Assembly (NCBI GenBank): GCA_034003245.1
Contig: JAVEYY010000003.1
Span: forward strand, 1-64,000
Direction of reading: 5' to 3'
Length of the DNA: 64,000 nt
DNA from: Perlabentimonas sp034003245
Lineage (GTDB): Bacteria; Bacteroidota; Bacteroidia; Bacteroidales; Tenuifilaceae
The translations under genes and the position numbers were made by a program. The notes under the pieces were generated by a model. The model had not been told where the DNA came from and ran no database searches. It saw only the letters and a list, made by a program, of their open reading frames with translations. Shown here piece after piece: positions 15,715-23,936 of the stretch (the first letter of the stretch is position 1; each line of letters begins with the position of its first letter).

Positions 15715-18700
15715 TAGAGATAAATGTTTTTAGGTATGAATCGAGTAGTTTCATTAACATCGCTATTCATTCGCTTCGAGTAATCCTCGAGTTGCTCTCT
15801 ATCAATCTTCCCTACATTGAAATACTTCGACTGCGGATGTGCAAAGTAGTAGCCCGAAACTGATGCTGCTGGAACCATGGCCATACTCTCGGTAAGCTCA
15901 ATGCTAGCATTTCCCTTTGCATTTAGTATGGATAAGATGGTTGCCTTTTGCCTATGGTCGGGACATGCGGGGTAACCCGGTGCAGGGCGTATGCCCTGAT
16001 AGTTCTCTCGTAGTATCTCCTCCTGCGAAAAATTTTCGTTTGGCGCATAACCCCAAATTTCACGGCGCACCTTCTCGTGCAACAACTCTGCGAATGCTTC
16101 GGCAAGCCTATCGGCAAGTAGTTTAACCATTAGGGCGCTGTAGGCATCACCCTTTTTGTTATACTCACTTGCCAGCTCATCGGCGCCAATGCCAGCGGTA
16201 ACGGCAAATACTCCTATCCAGCTGTTAACCTTCAACTCCGCCGGAGCCACAAAATCCGATAGGCAAAGGTTTGGTTCGCCATCGGGCTTCTGCTCCTGAT
16301 TGCGCAGCTGTGGAAACTTTGCCAGTATATTACGGCGAGTATCATTCTCAAAAGTAATTATATCGTCACCATCCGAGGCAGCTGGCAATATGGCCATTAC
16401 ACCATTGGCAGTTAGCAGGTTTTTGTCAATAATCATGTCGAGAAGGGTATTTGCATCTGCAAAAAGTTTGCTGGCTTCCTTACCCTTAACTGGGTCGGTT
16501 AGTATTTGTGGGTATTTCCCCCTAAGTTCCCAGGCTTGGAAAAAGAAAGTCCAATCGAAATATTCCCTTAGCTTGGCAAGCGGGAACTGTTTAAGTACTG
16601 TACCCCCCTTTTTATTGGGCTCTGGGATAGTAAATCCATTCCAATTAATTCTTAACCTATTGGCTCGTGCAGCGGTTAAACTAATAAGATTTGTTTCAAC
16701 GGTAGAGTACTTCTCAATGGCCTTGGTGTAGCTTACTTTTATACTCTCAAGCAGAATCTCCTTTTGGGTTGGATTCATCAAATCGGCGGCAATGCTGCTA
16801 GCCTGCGAGGCATCCTTAACATATATAACCCCACCACTGTATTTTGGCGATATTTTAAGCGCAGTATGAAGCGGTGAAGTGGTTGCTCCTCCGATGAGGA
16901 GAGAAACTTTAAGTCCGTGACACTCCATTTCGGCGGCCACATGGCACATCTCGTCAAGTGAGGGGGTGATTAGCCCGCTTAGCCCAACAATATCAACCTT
17001 TTTGGCAATTGCCGTATCAATAATCTTTTCGCATGGAACCATTACACCAAGGTCTATCACCTCAAACCCATTGCATGCCAGCACCACGCCCACAATATTT
17101 TTGCCAATATCGTGAACGTCGCCCTTAACGGTAGCCATTAGTACTTTACCTCGCGATGAGGATTTTTTATCCTTTTCCATATGTGGTTCCAGAATGGCTA
17201 CGGCGGCTTTCATAACTCTTGCGCTTTTCACCACTTGGGGTAGGAACATTCGGCCCGAACCAAACAACTCGCCTACCTCCTTCATGCCGTCCATTAGTGG
17301 CTCCTCAATCACCCGAAGGGCCGAGCCTAGTTTGGCTAGCGCCTCGTTGGTGTCATCGTCAATAAACTCGGTAAGCCCTTTAACCAGAGCGTGTGCCAGT
17401 CGTTTTTTAACGGGTTCGTTGCGCCAATCCTGCGCCTTGGTGATGTCAATTTTTTCTTCCTTGATATTCTGAGCGTAAACGAGCAACCTTTCGGTGGCAT
17501 CCTTTCGGCGGTTGAGTACCAAGTCCTCGCATAGTTGTAGCAGGTTTGGCTCAATCTCGGTGTAAACTTGTAACTGCGAGGGGTTCACAATGGCCATATC
17601 CATTCCCGCCTTTATGGCATGGTAGAGGAATACCGAGTGCATGGCCTCTCTTACTGTATTGTTCCCTCGGAATGAGAACGATAGGTTACTTACTCCGCCA
17701 CTCACCTTTGCAAAAGGTAGGTTTTGTTTTATCCACTCAATGGCCTCAATAAAGCTAACCGCATAGTTTGCGTGCTCCTTCATGCCAGTTCCAACGGCCA
17801 TAATGTTGGGGTCGATTATAATATCGGCGGGGTTTACGCCCACCTTATCAACCAGAATACTGTAACTACGCTCTGCAATTTCAATACGGCGGGGGGTGTT
17901 GTCGGCCTGTCCATTTTCATCGAAAAGCATAACCACCATGGCTGCGCCAAACTGCTTAATGGTTTTGGCGTGCTTAGTAAACTCCTCCTCGCCCTCCTTT
18001 AGGCTTATTGAGTTCACAATGCACTTTCCCTGCACACATTTTAGTCCCGCCTCAATTATGCTAAAACGCGACGAGTCAATCATAAATGGCACACGGCATA
18101 TATCGGGTTCCGATGCCAAATAGTTAAGGAATGTAACCATGGCTTTTTCGCCCTCAATAATGGCGTCGTCCATGCAAATATCTATTACCAGCGCACCGCC
18201 CTCAACCTGCTCGTGGGCTATGGCAATGGCCTCCTCGAACTTGCCCTCGGCAATTAGCCTAGCAAACTTCTTTGAGCCAGCCACGTTTGTGCGCTCGCCA
18301 ATGTTCACAAAGTTGGTTTCGGACCTAATCTCCAGCAGCTCCAACCCACTTAGCCTAGTGTATTTTGGAAGTTTGGGAGCAACCCTTGGGGAGTAGCGTT
18401 GCGCCACCTCGGCAATGGCTTTTATATGCTCGGGCGATGTGCCGCAGCATCCGCCAATAATGTTTATGAGCCCCCTTTGTAGCATCTGCTCAACTAAATT
18501 AGCCATCTCCTTTGCTGATTGGTCGTAACCACCCAATTCATTGGGTAGCCCTGCATTGGGGTGCGCGCTTACCAAAAATTCTGTATTGGCCGATAGTTCC
18601 TCGATGTAAGGAATTAGCTGCTCTGCGCCCAAGGCGCAGTTTAGGCCAATGCTAAGCAAAGGGTAATGGCTAATGGACTCAATGAATGCCCTTAGGGTTT

Positions 18701-19370
18701 GTCCGGAAAGGGTTCGTCCGCTGGCATCGGTTATGGTGCCCGATACCATTACAGGAATATCCAATCCCTTTTCCTCTAGTAACTTGTATATGGCAACTAA
18801 CGCCGCTTTGGCGTTAAGCGTGTCGAATACCGTTTCTACAAGAAATATGTCAACATCACCTTCAACTAATCCAATAACCTGCTCATGGTAGGCTTCAACC
18901 AGCATATCGAAGGTTACGGCACGGTATGCGGGGTTGTTCACATCGGGCGACATGGATGCTGTGCGGTTAGTTGGCCCAATGGAGCCAGCCACAAATCGGG
19001 GCTTGCTGGGGTTTGCCTGCGTGAACTCATTGGCCACTCGGCGGGCAATACGTGCAGCTTCACGGTTAATCTCACGCACCAGATGCTCGGTGCCATAGTC
19101 GGCTTGCGATATGGAAGTGGCATTAAAGGTGTTGGTTTCCACAATATCGGCTCCCACCTCAAAGTATCGACGATGGATCAACTCCACCAAATCGGGGCGT
19201 GTTAGGCAAAGCAGGTCGTTGTTTCCCCTAAGAGCCCAGCGGTGATTATCGAATCGTGTGCCCCTAAAATCCTGCTCAGAAAGTTTAAATCCTTGTAGTT
19301 GCGTGCCCATTGCCCCATCGAGGATTAGGATGCGGTTGGTGGTGAGGGAGAGTATTTGTTTATTATTCAT
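15714..19370 (-). CDS. metH: Cobalamin-dependent methionine synthase
   Basis: A full-length 1218-aa MetH. It transfers the methyl group of 5-methyl-THF to homocysteine through methylcobalamin. Four modules in order: homocysteine/zinc barrel (about 1-325) with Cys245, Cys308 and Cys309 as zinc ligands (GLNCALG, GGCCGTS); pterin-binding barrel (about 345-620); cobalamin module (about 640-880) with His753 in DVHDIGKN as the lower B12 ligand; and the SAM-binding activation module (about 900-1218), with the RPAPGYPACPDH motif near 1133-1144. The cell therefore needs B12, and no metE is present here. Fourth gene of the met operon. Confidence 0.98.
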   Translation of the reverse strand: MNNKQILSLTTNRILILDGAMGTQLQGFKLSEQDFRGTRFDNHRWALRGNNDLLCLTRPDLVELIHRRYFEVGADIVETNTFNATSISQADYGTEHLVREINREAARIARRVANEFTQANPSKPRFVAGSIGPTNRTASMSPDVNNPAYRAVTFDMLVEAYHEQVIGLVEGDVDIFLVETVFDTLNAKAALVAIYKLLEEKGLDIPVMVSGTITDASGRTLSGQTLRAFIESISHYPLLSIGLNCALGAEQLIPYIEELSANTEFLVSAHPNAGLPNELGGYDQSAKEMANLVEQMLQRGLINIIGGCCGTSPEHIKAIAEVAQRYSPRVAPKLPKYTRLSGLELLEIRSETNFVNIGERTNVAGSKKFARLIAEGKFEEAIAIAHEQVEGGALVIDICMDDAIIEGEKAMVTFLNYLASEPDICRVPFMIDSSRFSIIEAGLKCVQGKCIVNSISLKEGEEEFTKHAKTIKQFGAAMVVMLFDENGQADNTPRRIEIAERSYSILVDKVGVNPADIIIDPNIMAVGTGMKEHANYAVSFIEAIEWIKQNLPFAKVSGGVSNLSFSFRGNNTVREAMHSVFLYHAIKAGMDMAIVNPSQLQVYTEIEPNLLQLCEDLVLNRRKDATERLLVYAQNIKEEKIDITKAQDWRNEPVKKRLAHALVKGLTEFIDDDTNEALAKLGSALRVIEEPLMDGMKEVGELFGSGRMFLPQVVKSARVMKAAVAILEPHMEKDKKSSSRGKVLMATVKGDVHDIGKNIVGVVLACNGFEVIDLGVMVPCEKIIDTAIAKKVDIVGLSGLITPSLDEMCHVAAEMECHGLKVSLLIGGATTSPLHTALKISPKYSGGVIYVKDASQASSIAADLMNPTQKEILLESIKVSYTKAIEKYSTVETNLISLTAARANRLRINWNGFTIPEPNKKGGTVLKQFPLAKLREYFDWTFFFQAWELRGKYPQILTDPVKGKEASKLFADANTLLDMIIDKNLLTANGVMAILPAASDGDDIITFENDTRRNILAKFPQLRNQEQKPDGEPNLCLSDFVAPAELKVNSWIGVFAVTAGIGADELASEYNKKGDAYSALMVKLLADRLAEAFAELLHEKVRREIWGYAPNENFSQEEILRENYQGIRPAPGYPACPDHRQKATILSILNAKGNASIELTESMAMVPAASVSGYYFAHPQSKYFNVGKIDREQLEDYSKRMNSDVNETTRFIPKNIYL

Positions 19371-19384
19371 CTGTTCTTTTTTTT

Positions 19385-19572
19385 AACACAGAGGCACTGA
19401 GGCACAGGGTTTTTATTTGAGAGAAAAATACTGAAATGCTAACAATGCTTGATACGTTAATCAAAAGAAGTTAACTAAATTAATCAATGTCATTAGTATT
19501 TTTCTAGAACCACATTACTGGTTATGGTTAAATCAAAATAAATCTCCTCTGCGCCTCTGTGTCTCTGTGTTT
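19385..19572. repeat. Heptad-iterated inverted repeat, type 3 (CACAGAG), between hom and metH
   Basis: The left arm (19385-19414) is AACACAGAGGCACTGAGGCA followed by CAGGG and Ts. The right arm (19545-19572) is TCCTCTGCGCCTCTGTGTCT then CTGTGTTT. The arms are complementary and enclose about 130 bp of AT-rich sequence without a gene. The right arm reaches the hom stop codon. Confidence 0.75.
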
Positions 19573-20780
19573 TATACTTTTTCTGGTACATCAAGAAACG
19601 CCACAAAAACATCCAACTTCGATATAAGCTTTTGCACCTTATGCAAATTCTTTAGGTTGATGATTCCCGTAACGTAGTTATAGCCTCGGCTAGTGTACTT
19701 CTCGTCGATGCTCTCAAAGTCGAAGTGTTCAAAGTCGATTACATTCTTGTAGCGAAGGTAAATCTTAACGTTCACATCGTTGGTGAAATCTGGCGTGTCG
19801 AAGTACTTACGCTTCTTGTACTCGTACTTATAGCCGTGCATTCGGGCGGTTATGTCCGATAGCACTGCACTTCCCGTGGGGAAGCCACCAGCGCCCTTGC
19901 CAAACATAAACTGCTTCTCGTAGAACTCACCCATAATCACAACGCCATTGTACTCGTCTTCAACGTTGTATATATAGTCATCGGCAGTAACAAGTTTGGG
20001 CATAACCAGTAGGTTAAACGATTTTCCGTTAATCTTGGTTGCCTGAGCAATCAGCTTAATCTTGTAGCCCTTCTCTCTAGCGAATTGGATATCAAATGCA
20101 TTTAGTTTATCAATTCCTACCACAAAAACATCCTGAGGTTTCACAATTGTACCAAATCCATGTGTTGCAAGTATAATCAGCTTATTTAGCGAGTCCTGTC
20201 CGCTCACATCGAGGGTGGGGTCGGCCTCGGCAAAGCCAAGTTCCTGGGCCTTGCGCAGCGCTACGTCGTAACTGCTGTGCTCGTTAAATATTTTGGAGAG
20301 GATATAGTTGGACGAACCATTCAGGATTCCCGTAATGGAGAGTAGTAGGTCATTATCGTAGTACTCCTCTAGATTTCGGATAACGGGAATGCTTCCACAT
20401 GCCGACGCATCGTAAAGTAGAGCCACGCCATTCTTTTTCTGAATGTTGATGAGTTCCTCAAGGTGCTCGGCAAGCATCTTTTTATTACCCGACACTACGC
20501 TTTTACCTGCCAGTAGAGCCGTTTTTACGATTGTGTAAGCCTCTTGGGCATCGCTAATAAGCTCAACCACAAGGTTTACTTCTGGATCGTTTAGAATTAC
20601 ATTGTAATCGGTTGTAAAAAGGTCATTTCTAATTGCTCTTTCCTTGCTAGGGTTCTTAATGCAAACCGATTTGATCTCCGCTTTAGTAGCGGGACTCTTC
20701 TGCAGAACGTGGTAAAGCCCTTCGCCCACCACCCCAAAGCCGAAAAGTCCAATGGTTTGTTTTATACTGGTTGTTGTCAT
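19572..20780 (-). CDS. hom: Homoserine dehydrogenase
   Basis: A 402-aa monofunctional homoserine dehydrogenase, without a fused aspartokinase. It reduces aspartate semialdehyde to homoserine. The NAD(P) Rossmann motif is GLFGFGVVGEG near residues 12-22; the catalytic region includes NGSSNYIL (about 153) and GFAEADPTLDVSGQD (about 180-195), with the conserved Lys and Asp of the family. The C-terminal about 70 residues look like a short regulatory extension, possibly ACT-like. Third gene of the met operon, committing carbon to the methionine branch. Confidence 0.95.
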   Translation of the reverse strand: MTTTSIKQTIGLFGFGVVGEGLYHVLQKSPATKAEIKSVCIKNPSKERAIRNDLFTTDYNVILNDPEVNLVVELISDAQEAYTIVKTALLAGKSVVSGNKKMLAEHLEELINIQKKNGVALLYDASACGSIPVIRNLEEYYDNDLLLSITGILNGSSNYILSKIFNEHSSYDVALRKAQELGFAEADPTLDVSGQDSLNKLIILATHGFGTIVKPQDVFVVGIDKLNAFDIQFAREKGYKIKLIAQATKINGKSFNLLVMPKLVTADDYIYNVEDEYNGVVIMGEFYEKQFMFGKGAGGFPTGSAVLSDITARMHGYKYEYKKRKYFDTPDFTNDVNVKIYLRYKNVIDFEHFDFESIDEKYTSRGYNYVTGIINLKNLHKVQKLISKLDVFVAFLDVPEKV

Positions 20781-20797
20781 ATTGATTTTTCTTTTTT

Positions 20798-20972
20798 CAA
20801 CACAGAGTCACAGAGTCACAGAGTTTTTGTATTTATTTGAAAATGTGTGCTAGTGCTATGTGTACTTCTGTTTGAACTTATTATTAATAAGTTTAATTTC
20901 AATATCTTAAATGTATCAGCTCAATTTGGTCGAAGACAGAAAAATCCTCTGTGCCTCCGTGTCTCTGTGTTT
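20798..20972. repeat. Heptad-iterated inverted repeat, type 3 (CACAGAG), between metX and hom
   Basis: The left arm (20798-20828) is CAACACAGAG followed by two TCACAGAG units and Ts. The right arm (20945-20972) is TCCTCTGTGCCTCCGTGTCT then CTGTGTTT. The enclosed about 115 bp is AT-rich and holds no gene. The right arm overlaps the metX stop codon. Confidence 0.75.
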
Positions 20973-21984
20973 ACATCAAATACTCACGAATTATTTCACT
21001 TAGCTGCTCACTCTCAATCAAAAACCCATCGTGCCCAAAGTCCGATGTTATCTCAGCATAAACCGCATTGGGAATGAATTCCGCCAACCTCTTCTGCTCA
21101 ATGGGTGGAAAAAGAATATCTGATGAAATTCCAACGCTAAGCGTTTTGGCTGTTATATTGGCGAATGCCTCCTCGAAGCTCCCCCTTCCACGTGCCACGT
21201 TGTGGGTATCCTGACTGCGGGTTATGGAGTGGTAACAATGCGCGCTGAACCTATCAACCAGCTTCTTGCCCTGGTACCTTTGGTAGCTCGATACCCTAAA
21301 GTTTTCAACTTGCTCATAATCCTTCTCGGGTTGAGTAATATTGTATGCTTCGTAACCACGGTAACTGAGTAATCCTAAGCCGCGAGCTGCAGCCAGACCT
21401 GCTTTCCCACCATTGGGATCGCCATTAAAGAATGAAGCATCAGCCTCAATGGACATGCGCTCAGTTTCGTTAATGGCAATAGCCCATGGCGTAGCCATAA
21501 AGGTTGTGGCAACCAGCATCATATTTTCGAACCTGTGAGGATGCTGAATAGCCCACTCCATGCTCTGGAAACCACCAATGGAGCCACCAGTAACGAGAAA
21601 AATCTTCTCAATACCCAAATGCTCCCGTAGTACCTCGTGGGCGTTTGCCCAGTCGCGCACGGTAACCAGAGGAAAATCGTTGAGCCAAGGCTTGCCTGTG
21701 CTTGGATTGATGCTTAGAGCACCCGTTGTACCGTAGCAGCTACCAAGAATATTCGCACATACAAGCGTGTAATTTTCGGGATCGAAAAGTTTGCCTTTTC
21801 CAACCATTCCAGGCCACCAATCCTCGGCATCGGAGTTGGCTGTAAGTGCATGGCAAATCCAAATTACGGGTTTATTTGGGTCAATTTTCTCCTCGGAGAT
21901 ATGGTAGCAAATCTCAATATCGTGAAGCTGTTTGCCCGATTCCAACTTAAATTCTCCCTTGTGGGTGTAGGTTTTCTTTATCAT
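20971..21984 (-). CDS. metX: Homoserine O-acetyltransferase
   Basis: A 337-aa alpha/beta-hydrolase-fold MetX, transferring acetyl from acetyl-CoA to homoserine. The nucleophile Ser135 lies in TGGSIGGFQ; the C-terminal FGHDGFL supplies the catalytic His, and the preceding ISSDILFPP region supplies the Asp. Start chosen at 21984 (MIKKTYTH), which has AAAAGGAACT just upstream. The longer frame to 22014 would begin inside the type 3 heptad repeat and adds ten residues atypical of the family. Second gene of the met operon. Confidence 0.95.
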   Translation of the reverse strand: MIKKTYTHKGEFKLESGKQLHDIEICYHISEEKIDPNKPVIWICHALTANSDAEDWWPGMVGKGKLFDPENYTLVCANILGSCYGTTGALSINPSTGKPWLNDFPLVTVRDWANAHEVLREHLGIEKIFLVTGGSIGGFQSMEWAIQHPHRFENMMLVATTFMATPWAIAINETERMSIEADASFFNGDPNGGKAGLAAARGLGLLSYRGYEAYNITQPEKDYEQVENFRVSSYQRYQGKKLVDRFSAHCYHSITRSQDTHNVARGRGSFEEAFANITAKTLSVGISSDILFPPIEQKRLAEFIPNAVYAEITSDFGHDGFLIESEQLSEIIREYLM

Positions 21985-22000
21985 AAGAGTTCCTTTTGGA

Positions 22001-22113
22001 AAACACAGAGGCACAGAGGCACAGAGTTTTCTATTTATCGATAAGTTAGTTTAATTAGTATTTGAATCAAATCTATGCTCTTAGTTTAATAATTCTCTGT
22101 GTCTCTGTGTTTA
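22001..22113. repeat. Heptad-iterated inverted repeat, type 3 (CACAGAG), between metY and metX
   Basis: The left arm (22001-22030) is AAACACAGAG followed by two GCACAGAG units and Ts; the right arm (22092-22113) is ATTCTCTGTGTCTCTGTGTT. The enclosed about 60 bp is AT-rich. This is the third type 3 copy within 2.7 kb. Confidence 0.75.
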
Positions 22114-22125
22114 ATATTTCCTATA

Positions 22126-23412
22126 CTAAATTCTCCCAAATGCCCTTTCAAAGTCCCTAATTATATCATCAATATGCTCTATTCCAACTGAGACTCTTAG
22201 CAAACTTGGCGAAACACCGGCTGCTAGCTGCTCCTGTGCACTAAGCTGTTGATGCGTTGTGATGGATGGCTGAATTATTAATGTTCGTAAATCCCCCACA
22301 TTGGCCACGTGGCTAACAAGTTTCAAATTATCAACCAAAAGAGCCGTTGCTTTTAAATCGCCATCAACCTCAAAGGAAAGCATGCTGCCAAATCCATTTT
22401 TCAAGAATCGTTTTGCCACAATATGCGAGGGGTGATTTGAAAGCCCAAGGTAATTAACCCGCTTAACCTTTGAATGATTTTTTAACCAGTTTGCCAGCTT
22501 AAGAGCATTCTCACATTGTCGTTCGACGCGTAACGAGAGGGTTTCGAGCCCTTGTAACAAAAGAAATGAGTTGAAAGGGCTAATACAGGGACCCAAATCT
22601 CTTAGCCCCTCGCAGCGGGCTCGGGCAATAAAGGCTGCATTATCAAATGCTTTGGTATATGTTAACCCGTGATAACCAGCCGAAGGCTCGGAGAGAAGTG
22701 GAAACTTTCCGTTATTCCAATCGAAATTTCCCGAATCGGTAACAACACCTCCCAAACCTGTTCCGTGTCCATTTATCCACTTGGTAGCCGACTGCACAAC
22801 AATATGTGCACCATGCTCTATGGGACGGCAAAGGAACCCCGCTGCAGCAAAGGTATTATCGACAATAAGCGGAATTTGGAACTTAATGCTTAACTTGCTC
22901 AGCGCTTCAAAATCGGGTACCGAGAAGCCTGGATTTCCAATGGTTTCAACATAAATCGCTTTTGTACTTTTATCAATAAGCGATTCAAAATCTTCTGCCC
23001 TATCACTTTTGGCAAAACGAGTTGTAATACCTAGGTTATTAAGGTAAACCTTTAGCTGATTAAATGTACCACCGTAAAGGAATGGAGATGACACAAGGGA
23101 ATCGCCCTGCGAAAGAATTGTGGTAATGGCAATTAGCTGTGCAGCATGCCCAGACGATACCACAAGCGAAGCTAATCCTCCTTCGAGGGCTGAAATGCGT
23201 TTTTCAACTATTTCGGTGGTTGGATTGGTCAGTCGGCTGTAAATATTACCCTGCTCCTCAAGTGCAAACAGTCTTTGTGCATGTGCACTATCTTTAAAAC
23301 GATAGGCTGTGGTTTGGTATAACGGAACTGCTTGCGATAGCGTTGTTGGATCGGGCTCGTAACCTGCATGTATTTGCAGGGTTTCGAAGTGGTTATACTG
23401 TTGTATACTCAT
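22126..23412 (-). CDS. metY: O-acetylhomoserine sulfhydrylase
   Basis: A 428-aa PLP enzyme of the Cys/Met metabolism family that makes homocysteine from O-acetylhomoserine and sulfide. Visible: the IHAGYEPDP start typical of MetY, SSGHAAQ (about 86), NPTTEIVEKRISALEGG (about 63-79), and SATKW with the PLP Lys211, followed by GHGTGLGG. The start was set at 23412 (MSIQQYNH); the longer frame to 23511 adds 33 residues with no family match and runs through a leader hairpin. First structural gene after the SAM-I riboswitch and leader ORF. Confidence 0.96.
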   Translation of the reverse strand: MSIQQYNHFETLQIHAGYEPDPTTLSQAVPLYQTTAYRFKDSAHAQRLFALEEQGNIYSRLTNPTTEIVEKRISALEGGLASLVVSSGHAAQLIAITTILSQGDSLVSSPFLYGGTFNQLKVYLNNLGITTRFAKSDRAEDFESLIDKSTKAIYVETIGNPGFSVPDFEALSKLSIKFQIPLIVDNTFAAAGFLCRPIEHGAHIVVQSATKWINGHGTGLGGVVTDSGNFDWNNGKFPLLSEPSAGYHGLTYTKAFDNAAFIARARCEGLRDLGPCISPFNSFLLLQGLETLSLRVERQCENALKLANWLKNHSKVKRVNYLGLSNHPSHIVAKRFLKNGFGSMLSFEVDGDLKATALLVDNLKLVSHVANVGDLRTLIIQPSITTHQQLSAQEQLAAGVSPSLLRVSVGIEHIDDIIRDFERAFGRI

Positions 23413-23479
23413 AGTAGTGAATGCAAAAAGTAAAATGGTAAAGGTAAAATGTAGAATATTGATTGAATATAGTACCCCC

Positions 23480-23498
23480 TGCAATCCCTTGGATTGCA
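23480..23498 (-). promoter_or_regulatory. Hairpin between leader ORF and metY
   Basis: TGCAATCC/GGATTGCA forms a perfect 8-bp stem with a 3-nt loop (23480-23487 with 23491-23498). No T run follows on the minus strand, so it is not an intrinsic terminator. It sits 68 nt before the metY start codon and may be part of the expression platform or protect an mRNA end. Confidence 0.5.
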
Positions 23499-23521
23499 AT
23501 GAAAAACCCATGAAGTTTCTT

Positions 23522-23577
23522 AAGGGGTTAAATGGTTACCAGCTGCGCTGGCCGCGCATGGAGCATGACGCCCCCTT
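23522..23577 (-). promoter_or_regulatory. Potential RNA structure spanning the leader-ORF stop codon
   Basis: On the minus strand AAGGGG (23572-23577) can pair with CCCCTT (23522-23527), enclosing a 5-bp hairpin CCAGC/GCTGG (23539-23551) that covers the last four sense codons just before the TAA at 23536-23538. This GC-rich block stands out from its AT-rich surroundings. Translation of the leader would melt it. Confidence 0.45.
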
Positions 23578-23679
23578 CTGACTACTACAGAGGAAAGAGA
23601 AGCGATGCTGGATATGCGAAATAACCAATCCAAAATTGAAAAAAAAGTAAAACTGATGTGTAAAATTGAGCGTTTTCAT
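23536..23679 (-). CDS. Candidate leader peptide of the met operon, 47 codons
   Basis: ATG at 23679 lies 14 nt after the 3' strand of riboswitch helix P1; TAA at 23536. The peptide starts MKTLNFTHQF, is Phe-rich (8 Phe, including FFF at 12-14), then has C31, C39 and a basic end, MRGQRSW. It is too short and unusual in composition for a confident protein call, and no strong Shine-Dalgarno is seen (weak ones are common in Bacteroidota). Its place between a riboswitch and metY, and the structure over its stop codon, suggest a regulatory leader ORF. It could also be a chance frame. Confidence 0.45.
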   Translation of the reverse strand: MKTLNFTHQFYFFFNFGLVISHIQHRFSFLCSSQKGASCSMRGQRSW

Positions 23680-23693
23680 CGTCTGGTTAATAA

Positions 23694-23794
23694 TTTATAA
23701 TTCCCTTTCGGGCAGGTTTTAGCACCTTTTCAACAGATGGGTTGAGGGTTGCTAGAGCATCAATGAGCCTGTTCTCTCCGCTCTTCTTTATAAA
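23694..23794 (-). promoter_or_regulatory. SAM-I riboswitch (S box) controlling the met operon
   Basis: Minus-strand RNA with the SAM-I layout. P1 is TTTATAA/TTATAAA (23788-23794 with 23694-23700). P2 is AGAGC/GCTCT, flanked by AAGA and the invariant AGCAACC. The conserved internal stretch GGAG...AACAGGCTCATTGAT is present. P3 is CAAC/GTTG with AAAAGGTGCTAAAACCTGC after it, and P4 is CCCGAAAGGG. S-box aptamers bind S-adenosylmethionine and repress downstream genes. Here the aptamer precedes all five met genes. No clear intrinsic terminator follows, so the output may be translational or act through the leader ORF. Confidence 0.9.
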
Positions 23795-23832
23795 CAAGCC
23801 TTTTACAAGGGATGGGTGGTTAAACACCGGTA

Positions 23833-23863
23833 CAAATATATTCCAAATTTCAGAAAACAAAAA
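23833..23863 (-). promoter_or_regulatory. Promoter of the met operon
   Basis: The minus strand reads TTTTTG (23858-23863), a 17-nt spacer and TATATTTG (23833-23840, exact TAnnTTTG). The predicted start near 23826 is about 30 nt before the riboswitch P1 helix. Confidence 0.6.
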
Positions 23864-23911
23864 TCTTTTGGACTCTTTACCGAAAAAATAGTAAGTTATG
23901 CTTATTACTTA

Positions 23912-23919
23912 TACTTTTG
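23912..23919 (+). promoter_or_regulatory. Candidate -7 box for the small membrane protein gene
   Basis: TACTTTTG matches TAnnTTTG and lies 17 nt before ATG 23937. It supports that start over the in-frame ATG at 23898, which would lie upstream of transcription. No -33 element is evident. Confidence 0.35.
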
Positions 23920-23936
23920 TGCCCTATTCAATTTAT

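Larger units (their letters stand above)
23413..23936. other. Met operon leader region
   Basis: A 524-bp interval ahead of metY. In minus-strand order it holds a promoter (23833-23863), a SAM-I riboswitch (23694-23794), a 47-codon ORF (23536-23679), a potential structure around the end of that ORF (23522-23577) and an 8-bp-stem hairpin (23480-23498). The right end carries a -7 box for the small plus-strand membrane protein gene. Confidence 0.8.

Noticed and set aside
21985..22014. N-terminal extension of MetX
   Set aside because: It is encoded by the heptad repeat; a Shine-Dalgarno-like AAAAGGAACT precedes the internal start at 21984.
19385..22113. Type 3 repeats as ends of an insertion sequence
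   Set aside because: The enclosed DNA is too short for a transposase and holds no ORF.
23413..23511. N-terminal extension of MetY
   Set aside because: Residues encoded here do not resemble any MetY and include the hairpin at 23480-23498; a start at MSIQQYNH fits family length.
23637..23650. T-rich run in the met leader as terminator
   Set aside because: No stable GC-rich stem precedes it on the minus strand.
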